In this document: positions 1-5,616 of the stretch, in pieces
Layout of the letters: every line of letters begins with the position of its first letter
How positions within the stretch are numbered: position 1 is the stretch's first letter
Assembly: GCA_027364815.1 (NCBI GenBank)
Contig: DAHXOQ010000198.1
Span: forward strand, 1 to 5,616
Origin: Acidobacteriaceae bacterium
GTDB taxonomy: Bacteria > Acidobacteriota > Terriglobia > Terriglobales > Acidobacteriaceae
Direction of reading: 5' to 3'
DNA length: 5,616 bases
The notes under the pieces: generated by a model
Told to the model about the DNA's origin: nothing
The model's input: only the letters and a program-made list of their open reading frames with translations
Database searches by the model: none
Translations under genes and position numbers: made by a program

Positions 1-343
1 ATTTGAAAAAGAAGTCGGGGATGCGCGTGAAGAGGCAGACCGATTGGATGCCGTGAATTTCAGCTTCTTCAATGAGAGTTTTGAGAATGCTGCCGCCTGC
101 GCCCTGGCCTTTGGCTCCGGGCTTGACGACGATGGAGCGGACTTCGCAGAGATGAGGGCCATACAAATGCAAAGCGCCGCAGCCGAGGAAGGTGCCCGTG
201 TCAGAGAGAGCGATGGTGAAGTCGCGGATGTTCTCGCAGATTTCGGCGAAGGGACGGCGGATGAGCGTGCCATCGGAGACGTGGGCGTTGACGATCTCGA
301 AGATTTGAGTTGCGTCTTGAAGGAGAGCTTTACGCACCAGCAT
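1..343 (-). CDS. argA: Short GNAT-type N-acetylglutamate synthase, 5' part (C-terminus cut by window edge)
   Basis: Probable cytoplasmic N-acetylglutamate synthase, which transfers acetyl from acetyl-CoA to glutamate in the first step of arginine synthesis. I translated the minus strand from ATG 343-341: 114 codons are visible and the frame is still open at the left edge. The protein opens MLVRKALLQDATQIFEIVNA, a typical GNAT start. Then come ENIRDF (37-42), GCGALHLYG (54-62), EVRSIVVKP (67-75) and an acetyl-CoA loop KGQGAGG (78-84), where Lys78 sits in place of the usual Arg/Gln. PDFFF (109-113) resembles the PEFF-x-K-LGF end of the short NAGS family. It has no amino-acid-kinase domain, unlike classical E. 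coli ArgA. The family is about 150 residues, so roughly a quarter is missing. It overlaps argH by 14 nt in another frame and has a strong Shine-Dalgarno, AGGAGG, 6 nt before the ATG. A GNAT acting on another amine is possible, but the operon context and motifs favour NAGS. Confidence 0.86.
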   Translation of the reverse strand, partial: MLVRKALLQDATQIFEIVNAHVSDGTLIRRPFAEICENIRDFTIALSDTGTFLGCGALHLYGPHLCEVRSIVVKPGAKGQGAGGSILKTLIEEAEIHGIQSVCLFTRIPDFFFK

Positions 344-1772
344 AGGAGGCCTCCTGCTGTTTTAAATCAGACTTGATGGTTTGAATGCGGGCGCGGGTTT
401 CAGCAAGCGCGGATTTGACGCGGGTGCGCGAGGTACTGCCGATGCTTGAGTGGCAATCGAGTGTGGCTTCGAGAGTGATGGCTGCGAAAAAGTCTTCGCC
501 GAATTCAGGGCCGAAGGTGCGGAGTTCTTCAAGTGAGAGCTGGTTGAGTTCGAGATTTTTTTCTAACGCGTAACGGACGGCGTTGCCGATTTTCTCGTGC
601 GCGGTGCGGAAGGGAAGGCCCTTGTGGACGAGGTAGGTGGCGGCTGCCATGGCGTTGAGGTAGCCGGATTGCGCGGCTTCGGTCATGCGCGCGTAGTTGA
701 AGCCGAGGTTGGCGGTGAAACGCGCCAGCAGGTCGAGCATGAGGGGCACGAAGTCGACGGCGAAGACGGGCTCCTGCGTTTCCTGCAGGTCTTTGTTGTA
801 GGCAAGAGGAAGGCCTTTGAGGATGAGGGTGACGGTTTGCGCGGCGGCGTTGATGCGCGCGACCTTGGCCCGGATGAGCGCGGTGAGATCGGGATTCTTC
901 TTTTGCGGCATGGCGCTGGAGCCGGTGGAGAAAGCTTCAGGCAATGTGACGAAGTTGAATTCGGCGGTGGCGAAGAGAGTGATCTCTTCAGCAAATCGGC
1001 TGGCGTGGAGGCCGACAAAGGTCAGCGCCTGCAGATAATCCAAAACAAAGTCGCGGTCACTGGTGGCGTCAATGCTGTTGGCGGTGGGCGCTGAGAACCC
1101 CAGCTCGCGTGCGACGAGTGTGCGGTCGAGCGAGAGGGTTGCGCCGGCGACTGCTCCGGAGCCGAGAGGACAGAAGTTCATGCGCGTGCGAACGTCCTGA
1201 AGTCGCGCGATGTCGCGGAGGAGCATTTCGACGTAGGCAAGGAGCCAATGCGCGACGAGGACGGGCTCGGCCCTTTGGAGGTGCGTGTAGCTAGGCATGA
1301 CGGTTTCGCCGGAGGCTTCTGCTTTGGCGAGGAGAGCTTCTGACCACGAGATGAGGCCAGAGATGACGGAATCGATTTGGCGACGGATGTAGAGGCGCAG
1401 GTCGGGTGCGATCTGTTCATTGCGGCTGCGGCCGGTGTGGAGTTTGAGGCCGAGGGGACCGAGTTTGTTGGTGAGGGAGAGCTCGACAAAGTGGTGGATG
1501 TCTTCAGCTGTTGAGTGATCGCGCACGAGGGCCTGGCCTGCTTCGGAGGAATGGTCGGCGGCGATGGCGTCAAGTGCGGCGCGGATGGATGCGAGTTCGT
1601 CGGAGGTGAGGATGCCGGCTGCGGAGAGAGCAGAGGCATGGGCTTTACTGGCAGCGACTTCGTCGGGAAGCAGACGCCAATCAAAAACAATCGACCGCTG
1701 CCAGCGTTCGAAGGCCGGATCGAGAGGTTCACAGAAACGGCCGGTCCACATTTTGGTTTGCTCGTTACTCAT
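330..1772 (-). CDS. argH: Argininosuccinate lyase
   Basis: Cleaves argininosuccinate to arginine and fumarate, the last step of the pathway; cytoplasmic, and a homotetramer in the fumarase/aspartase superfamily. The protein has 480 residues, slightly longer than the usual 455-470. It opens with KMWTGRF (7-13), typical of the family. Conserved blocks follow in order: HTGRSRNEQIAPDLRL (112-127, with Glu119 where Asp is more common), YTHLQRAEP (162-170) with the likely general acid/base His164, and the superfamily signature GSSAMPQKKNP (284-294) carrying the catalytic serine loop. The start is ATG 1772-1770, whose A overlaps the last base of the argG stop (TAATG). Upstream of it I see no good Shine-Dalgarno, only AAAGAAAG, so initiation probably depends on ribosomes finishing argG. 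The C-terminal tail (KQQEASYAGA) is lysine/glutamine-rich, and its codons contain the ribosome binding site of the next gene. No frameshift or missing catalytic block. Confidence 0.97.
   Translation of the reverse strand: MSNEQTKMWTGRFCEPLDPAFERWQRSIVFDWRLLPDEVAASKAHASALSAAGILTSDELASIRAALDAIAADHSSEAGQALVRDHSTAEDIHHFVELSLTNKLGPLGLKLHTGRSRNEQIAPDLRLYIRRQIDSVISGLISWSEALLAKAEASGETVMPSYTHLQRAEPVLVAHWLLAYVEMLLRDIARLQDVRTRMNFCPLGSGAVAGATLSLDRTLVARELGFSAPTANSIDATSDRDFVLDYLQALTFVGLHASRFAEEITLFATAEFNFVTLPEAFSTGSSAMPQKKNPDLTALIRAKVARINAAAQTVTLILKGLPLAYNKDLQETQEPVFAVDFVPLMLDLLARFTANLGFNYARMTEAAQSGYLNAMAAATYLVHKGLPFRTAHEKIGNAVRYALEKNLELNQLSLEELRTFGPEFGEDFFAAITLEATLDCHSSIGSTSRTRVKSALAETRARIQTIKSDLKQQEASYAGA
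344..355 (-). promoter_or_regulatory. argA ribosome binding site inside a perfect palindrome AGGAGGCCTCCT
   Basis: On the minus strand AGGAGG (355-350) is a full-strength Shine-Dalgarno lying 6 nt before the ATG at 343. Those six spacer bases are CCTCCT, the exact complement, so the 12-mer is a perfect palindrome. It lies inside the last codons of argH (coding Gln-Glu-Ala-Ser). Confidence 0.85.
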
Positions 1773-3139
1773 TACAATGCTTTCTTTGTTTCGCCTTGCG
1801 GCTCGGGCTCTGTCACACCTTGAAGTTTAGGCATCTCGCTGCCTTTGCTCAAAGTAAGCAAACCAGAAGCCGCGTAGGAGATCAGCTTGGCGCGGGTGTC
1901 AGTGATATCCAAATTCCTCATCGTCAGTTGGCCGATGCGGTCGCGCGCCGAGAAGGTGGATACGGTCTTCTCCATGCTGAGGCGCTCGGGATGGAATGTT
2001 AGGTTAGGCGATTCGGTATTCAAAATCGAGTAGTCGTTGCCGCGGCGGAGTTCGAGAGTGACTGTGCCGGTGATGGATTTGGCGACCCAGCGCTGGGCGG
2101 ATTCGCGCAGCATGATGGCTTGCGAATCAAACCAGCGGCCTTGATAGAGGAGGTGGCCAAGTTTGCGTCCGTTGTCGCGGTACTGCTCGATTGTGTCTTC
2201 ATTGTGAATGCCGGTGATGAGGCGCTCGTAAGCGATAAAGAGAAGAGCGAGGCCGGGTGCCTCGTAGATGCCACGGCTCTTGGCTTCGATGATGCGGTTT
2301 TCGATTTGGTCGCTCATGCCGAGTCCGTGACGTCCACCGATTGCGTTGGCTTCAAGAAGGAGTTCGACTGCGTCTGCGAAATGACGGCCATTGAGAGCGA
2401 CGGGTTGCCCCTCTTCAAAAGTGATGGTCACTTCTTCGCGAACGACGGAAACGTCTTCACGCCAAGAAGCAACGCCCATGATGGGGTCGACAATTTTGAT
2501 CGAAGTGGAAAGCTGCTCGAGGTCTTTGGCTTCGTGCGTGGCGCCCAGCAGGTTGGAGTCAGTGGAGTAAGCCTTCTCGGCGGACATCTTGTAGCCGAAG
2601 CCATGGGCTTGCATGTAGGCAGACATCTCGGCGCGGCCACCGAGCTCGTCGATGAAGGTTGCGTCGCGCCAGGGCTTGTAGATGTGCAGGTCAGGATTGA
2701 CGAGTAGGCCGTAGCGATAGAAGCGCTCGATGTCGTTGCCCTTGAAGGTTGAGCCGTCGCCCCAGATGTTGACGTCATCTTCTTTCATCGCGGCGACGAG
2801 CATGGTTCCGGTGACGGCGCGACCAATGGGCGTGGTGTTGAAGTACGCAATGCCCGCAGTCGTGATGTGGAAGGCTCCTGCTTGCAGCGCGGCAATGCCT
2901 TCGCGAACAAGCTGAGGGCGGCAATCGATAAGGCGGGCTTTTACTGCGCCGTATTCGAGGGCTTTGCGGGGGATTTCCTCGTAGTCGGCTTCGTCGGGTT
3001 GGCCGAGGTTCGCCGTGTAGGCGTAGGGGATTGCGCCCTTCTGCTTCATCCAGTGAAGTGCGGCGGAGGTGTCAAGCCCGCCGGAGAAAGCGATACCTAC
3101 TTTTTGGCCGACGGGAAGTGATTCGAGAATGACGGACAT
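1772..3139 (-). CDS. argG: Argininosuccinate synthase (long, E. coli-like type)
   Basis: Joins citrulline and aspartate with ATP hydrolysed to AMP and PPi, giving argininosuccinate; cytoplasmic. From ATG 3139 the protein has 455 residues, close to the 447 of E. coli ArgG and longer than the roughly 400 of the commoner short type. It opens MSVILESLPVGQKVGIAFSG, matching the E. coli style N-terminus. The ATP-pyrophosphatase loop SGGLDTS is at 19-25, YTANLGQPDE at 41-50, and the synthase signature GDGSTFKGNDIERF at 127-140. An in-frame TTG at 3160 would add seven residues (MISEKAS), but the ATG at 3139 fits the family and has AAAAGG 5 nt upstream, so I chose the ATG. The gene starts 26 bp after argF and ends in TAATG shared with argH. 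The tail after about residue 436 (EMPKLQGVTEPEPQGETKKA) is charged and likely disordered. Confidence 0.97.
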   Translation of the reverse strand: MSVILESLPVGQKVGIAFSGGLDTSAALHWMKQKGAIPYAYTANLGQPDEADYEEIPRKALEYGAVKARLIDCRPQLVREGIAALQAGAFHITTAGIAYFNTTPIGRAVTGTMLVAAMKEDDVNIWGDGSTFKGNDIERFYRYGLLVNPDLHIYKPWRDATFIDELGGRAEMSAYMQAHGFGYKMSAEKAYSTDSNLLGATHEAKDLEQLSTSIKIVDPIMGVASWREDVSVVREEVTITFEEGQPVALNGRHFADAVELLLEANAIGGRHGLGMSDQIENRIIEAKSRGIYEAPGLALLFIAYERLITGIHNEDTIEQYRDNGRKLGHLLYQGRWFDSQAIMLRESAQRWVAKSITGTVTLELRRGNDYSILNTESPNLTFHPERLSMEKTVSTFSARDRIGQLTMRNLDITDTRAKLISYAASGLLTLSKGSEMPKLQGVTEPEPQGETKKAL

Positions 3140-3144
3140 GCTTG

Positions 3145-3150
3145 CCTTTT
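3145..3150 (-). promoter_or_regulatory. argG ribosome binding site (AAAAGG) that decides the start
   Basis: AAAAGG sits 5 nt before the ATG at 3139 in the short argF-argG gap. It supports this ATG over the in-frame TTG at 3160, which has no comparable site in front of it and would place the AAAAGG inside the coding sequence. Confidence 0.65.
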
Positions 3151-3165
3151 CAGAGATCAATTTGT

Positions 3166-4197
3166 TTACAGCTTAAAGCTTGGCGTGTTGGAAAGGCCGC
3201 CGAGTAACAGCAAGAGCAACGCCTTCTGTGCGTGCATGCGATTTTCTGCCTGGTCGAAGACGATGGATTGTGGACCGTCGAGGACGGCGTCGGTGACTTC
3301 AGCATTGCGGCGCGCGGGGAGGCAGTGCATGAAGACGGCGTGCGATGCAGCGCGCTGCATGAGAGCCTCATTGACCTGGAAGGGGCGGAAGATCGGTGCG
3401 CGGCGTGTGGATTCGTGCTCGAAGCCCATGCTCACACAAACATCTGTATAGACGGCGTCTGCGCCTTCAACGGCGGCTTGCGGATCTTGCGTGAGCTTGA
3501 GCTCGCAGTTGTTGGCCTCGGCCATCTCGCGCGTGTTGGTGACGATTTCTATATCAGGCGAATAGCCGCGCGGAGTTGCGACCGTGACATTCACGCCGAG
3601 TTGTGCGCCCGTCATCATGAGTGAGTGGCAGACGTTGTTGCCGTCGCCAACATAAGTAAAGTTGAGCCCCTTGACGCGGCCGAAGTGCTCGTCGAGGGTC
3701 ATGAAATCGGCGAGGGCCTGGCAGGGGTGCTCGAAATCGGAGAGAGCGTTGATGATCGGCACGCGCGAGTTGGCGGCCATCTCCGTGATAGTGTCGTGCG
3801 CGTAGGTGCGCAGGACGATGACGTCAACCCAGCGTTCGACATTGCGTGCGACATCGGCGACGGATTCGCGCTCACCAAGGGGTGAGCTGGTGTGGTCAAC
3901 GAAGATGGCGTTGCCCCCCATGGTGTTGATGCCGGTCTCAAAACTGAGGCGGGTGCGCAGGCTGGCCTTCTCAAACATGAGAACCATCTGCTTGGCGTCG
4001 AGGGCGTAGCGATACTCGCGCGGATTGACTTTAATATCGTGGCCAAGTTTTAAAATAGCCCGGACCTCGCCGCTAGATAAGTCGGCGATGGAGCATAGGT
4101 CTTCACCGGCGAGACGCGCGGCGGCGGAGAGAACGTCAGGATCCTGCTGTACGGGGATGGCCCGCTCCTGTTTTTCGATGAAAGCTTTGCTAGCCAC
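3166..4197 (-). CDS. argF: Ornithine carbamoyltransferase
   Basis: Transfers carbamoyl from carbamoyl phosphate to ornithine, giving citrulline; cytoplasmic, typically trimeric. The start is GTG 4197-4195 with AAGGAG 6 nt upstream, giving 343 residues, slightly longer than the usual 305-335. The frame is also open much further upstream inside argD, but that part reads as a low-complexity Ser/Pro shadow. Visible blocks are the carbamoyl-phosphate loop FEKASLRTR (75-83), GGNAIFVDH (94-102), LGERESVADVARN (107-119), HPCQALADF (157-165), GDGNNVCHS (184-192), the ornithine loop DVCVSMG (252-258), HCLPARR (291-297) and ENRMHAQKA (318-326). The SMG loop marks ornithine use rather than acetyl- or succinylornithine. 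Oddities: Leu80 where the signature expects Thr/Gly, Cys254 where Trp is usual, and Arg296 where His is common. The first 8 nt overlap the end of argD, suggesting translational coupling. Confidence 0.95.
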   Translation of the reverse strand: MASKAFIEKQERAIPVQQDPDVLSAAARLAGEDLCSIADLSSGEVRAILKLGHDIKVNPREYRYALDAKQMVLMFEKASLRTRLSFETGINTMGGNAIFVDHTSSPLGERESVADVARNVERWVDVIVLRTYAHDTITEMAANSRVPIINALSDFEHPCQALADFMTLDEHFGRVKGLNFTYVGDGNNVCHSLMMTGAQLGVNVTVATPRGYSPDIEIVTNTREMAEANNCELKLTQDPQAAVEGADAVYTDVCVSMGFEHESTRRAPIFRPFQVNEALMQRAASHAVFMHCLPARRNAEVTDAVLDGPQSIVFDQAENRMHAQKALLLLLLGGLSNTPSFKL

Positions 4198-5449
4198 GAT
4201 GGGCTCCTTCCTCAACGCTTGAGTTTGTGAGCGCTGCGGGCGAATAGTTGGTGAGAATTTCGTCAAGCGCCTGGATTGCCTGGTCCACGTGAACCTTTTG
4301 CAAAATGTAAGGCGGCAGAAAACGCAGGACAGTATCGCTGGTGCAGTTGATGACGATGTGACGCTTGAGCATTTCGGCGACAACGTGCTTGGCAAGTTCG
4401 GCAGAGTTGAGCTCGGCTGCGAGCATGAGGCCCTTGCCGCGGACGTCGATGATGGAAGTGTGCTCCGTTGCGAGCTGTTGAAGTTGATGTATGAAGTACT
4501 CGCCAACGATGGCAGCGTTCGCGAGCAGACCCTCACTCTCGATTGTGTCGATGACGGTGATGGCTGCGGCGCAGGCGAGTGGGCCGCCGCCGAAAGTAGT
4601 CCCGTGCATTCCTGCGTGGATAGCGCGTGCGGCTTCTTCCGTGCAAAGGATGGCGCCGAGAGGAATGCCGCCGGCGAGCTGCTTGGCGAGAGTGGTGACG
4701 TCGGGCTTGATGCCGTAGTGCTGATAGGCGGTCCACTTACCGGTGCGGCCCATTCCGGATTGAATTTCGTCGGCGATGAGGAGCGCGCCGGTGGAGGATG
4801 CGAGGGCGCGGGCTTCAGCGAGAAATTCATGTGAGAGGGGACGGACGCCGCCTTCGCCTTGAATGCACTCGACGAGGATGGCGCAGACTTCGTTGGAAAA
4901 TTTTGCGCGGAGGTCGGCGACATTGTTGAACTTTACAAACTCAACGCCGGAGAGTGTGGGTGCGAAGGGCTCACGGTACTTGGCTTTCCAGGTTGTGGAG
5001 ACGGAGCCGAAGGTGCGTCCATGAAAGCTCTGCTCAAGGGCGAGGAATTTGGTGCCGATGGTTTTGCCTTCACTGCGCAGAAGTCCGGCGTGGGCGCGGG
5101 CGAGCTTGAGCGCGCCTTCCCAGGCTTCAGTGCCGGAGTTCGAAAAGAAGACGCGATCCATTCCGGTGCGCGAGGTGAGACGTTCGGCGAGCTCTGCCTG
5201 GCCTTCGTGGAAAAACAAATTCGAGGTATGGATGAGGGCCTTGGATTGCTTAGCGATGGTGGCTTCAAGCGCGGGGTGCGCGTAGCCGAGCGCGTTGACG
5301 CCGATGCCGCTGAGGAGATCGAGATAGCGCGTGCCATTTTCGTCGATGAGGTGGACTCCTTCGCCGCGGACGAAGAGGATTGCGTTGCGGTCGTAAGTCT
5401 GAAGGAGCAATTTGGATTCAGCGGCGCGGATGGAATCGAGTTTGGACAT
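4190..5449 (-). CDS. argD: Acetylornithine aminotransferase
   Basis: PLP-dependent class III aminotransferase that converts N-acetylglutamate semialdehyde plus glutamate to N-acetylornithine; cytoplasmic, typically dimeric. The 419 residues compare with about 380-410 for the family. Blocks in order are LDLLSGIGVNALGYAHP (43-59), the PLP-phosphate site SNSGTEAWEGALKLAR (103-118), SFHGRTFG (141-148), ECIQGEGGV (194-202), ADEIQSGMGRTG (226-237) with the PLP-pyridine Asp227, TLAKQLAGG (253-261) with the PLP-binding lysine Lys256, GTTFGGGPLAC (283-293) and RGKGLM (337-342). Gly289 replaces the common Asn of TFGGNP, and Cys195 the common Pro of EPIQGEGG. The start is ATG 5449, with AGGAG 5 nt before it and 21 bp after argB. 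The last 15 or so residues (SPAALTNSSVEEGAHRG) extend past the usual end and encode the argF ribosome binding site and start. Homologues acting on succinylornithine, GABA or ornithine look similar, but the gene order settles the call. Confidence 0.95.
   Translation of the reverse strand: MSKLDSIRAAESKLLLQTYDRNAILFVRGEGVHLIDENGTRYLDLLSGIGVNALGYAHPALEATIAKQSKALIHTSNLFFHEGQAELAERLTSRTGMDRVFFSNSGTEAWEGALKLARAHAGLLRSEGKTIGTKFLALEQSFHGRTFGSVSTTWKAKYREPFAPTLSGVEFVKFNNVADLRAKFSNEVCAILVECIQGEGGVRPLSHEFLAEARALASSTGALLIADEIQSGMGRTGKWTAYQHYGIKPDVTTLAKQLAGGIPLGAILCTEEAARAIHAGMHGTTFGGGPLACAAAITVIDTIESEGLLANAAIVGEYFIHQLQQLATEHTSIIDVRGKGLMLAAELNSAELAKHVVAEMLKRHIVINCTSDTVLRFLPPYILQKVHVDQAIQALDEILTNYSPAALTNSSVEEGAHRG
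4204..4209 (-). promoter_or_regulatory. argF ribosome binding site (AAGGAG) that supports the GTG start
   Basis: AAGGAG lies 6 nt before GTG 4197 and inside the final codons of argD (Glu-Glu-Gly-Ala). It is the main sequence evidence for placing the argF start at GTG, where no ATG is suitably spaced. Confidence 0.8.
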
Positions 5450-5454
5450 TTTTT

Positions 5455-5459
5455 CTCCT
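5455..5459 (-). promoter_or_regulatory. argD ribosome binding site (AGGAG)
   Basis: AGGAG is followed by a five-A spacer and the ATG at 5449, in the 21-bp gap after argB. The A-rich spacer should leave the start region unstructured. Confidence 0.8.
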
Positions 5460-5470
5460 GATGGGAAAAC

Positions 5471-5616
5471 TTAGGCGACCATCACTTCAGTGCCGTGATG
5501 AACGCGGGAGCTGGTGAGGTCGGGGAGGACGCTGGCGGCTTCAGCGGGAAGGATGCGGACGCGCTTGACGCCGTTGAGCAAAGCTTCGCGGCATGCGCTG
5601 AGTTTGGGCAACATTC
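5471..5616 (-). CDS. argB: Acetylglutamate kinase, C-terminal fragment (N-terminus beyond window)
   Basis: Phosphorylates N-acetylglutamate, the second step of arginine synthesis. Only the last 47 residues plus the TAA stop (5473-5471) are visible, translated from the minus strand. They begin MLPKLSACREALLNGVKRVR; the partial codon before them ends in GA, consistent with Gly, so the text reads as the family's GGMLPKL block. Its lysine corresponds to a phosphoryl-transfer lysine of the amino-acid-kinase fold. RILPAE, LPDLTSSR and the ending GTEVMVA complete a normal acetylglutamate kinase C-terminus. The gene lies 21 bp upstream of argD and is surely in the same transcript. The N-terminal helix that would show whether the enzyme is the arginine-inhibited type is outside the window. 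The ATG at 5614 is an internal methionine, not the start. Confidence 0.92.
   Translation of the reverse strand, partial: MLPKLSACREALLNGVKRVRILPAEAASVLPDLTSSRVHHGTEVMVA

Noticed and set aside
44..376. A 110-codon plus-strand open frame at the left end
   Set aside because: It is antisense to the GNAT gene, whose conserved motifs are clear on the minus strand; the plus-strand translation shows no family features.
1178..1732. Long Ser/Pro-rich minus-strand frame inside argH
   Set aside because: It is an alternate reading frame of argH with low-complexity composition and no homology I recognise.
3140..3165. Internal promoter or ARG box in the argF-argG gap
   Set aside because: The gap is only 26 bp and shows no convincing -35/-10 pair or ArgR-like operator; it is explained by the argG ribosome binding site.
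3170..3180. Short inverted repeat AGCTT-A-AAGCT just before the argF stop, considered as a hairpin terminator or attenuator
   Set aside because: Five-base arms with a one-base loop cannot form a stable hairpin, and no U-tract follows; argG starts 26 bp after argF and is clearly cotranscribed.
4859..5461. A 200-codon open frame on the plus strand opposite argD, and similar ones at 4289-4834, 2120-2707 and 597-1094
   Set aside because: They lie exactly antisense to well-conserved arg genes, have no recognisable motif, and are expected by-products of GC-rich codon bias on the opposite strand.
1..5616. Search by eye for CRISPR repeats, tRNA/rRNA genes, insertion sequences and phage or defence genes
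   Set aside because: None seen; the window is almost entirely covered by six conserved arginine genes, so I do not claim a novel system here.

Overview
The window is a single, tightly packed arginine biosynthesis gene cluster. Every gene is on the minus strand, so transcription runs from high to low coordinates. In transcription order it holds the 3' end of argB (acetylglutamate kinase), argD (acetylornithine aminotransferase), argF (ornithine carbamoyltransferase), argG (argininosuccinate synthase, long E. coli-like type), argH (argininosuccinate lyase), and the 5' part of a short GNAT-type N-acetylglutamate synthase (argA-like). Both end genes are cut by the window edges.

Layout: argB 5616-5471 (C-terminal 48 codons); 21-bp gap; argD 5449-4190; argF 4197-3166, starting with GTG and overlapping argD by 8 nt; 26-bp gap; argG 3139-1772; argH 1772-330, joined to argG through TAATG; argA-like gene from 343 to the left edge, overlapping argH by 14 nt. 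The coding sequence is nearly continuous. No stretch over 26 bp lacks a gene, and I see no promoter, terminator, RNA gene, repeat array or mobile element. The operon promoter must lie beyond the right edge and the terminator beyond the left edge.

Together the genes cover most of the route from glutamate to arginine. ArgA makes N-acetylglutamate, ArgB phosphorylates it, and ArgD transaminates the semialdehyde to N-acetylornithine. After deacetylation by an enzyme not seen here, ArgF makes citrulline, and ArgG and ArgH convert citrulline to arginine plus fumarate. The reductase ArgC and the deacetylating enzyme (ArgE or ArgJ) are not in the window.

The organism is a bacterium with fairly GC-rich DNA. 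The protein style (an OTC of the GGNAIFVDH / LGERESVADVARN type, a stand-alone short NAGS, E. coli-type ArgG) suggests Acidobacteriota or a related phylum. This is inference from memory of the families, not a search result. I found no convincing undescribed system. The points worth a second look are the translational coupling signals, especially a palindromic Shine-Dalgarno at the argH/argA junction, and unusual residues in the ArgF active-site motifs.
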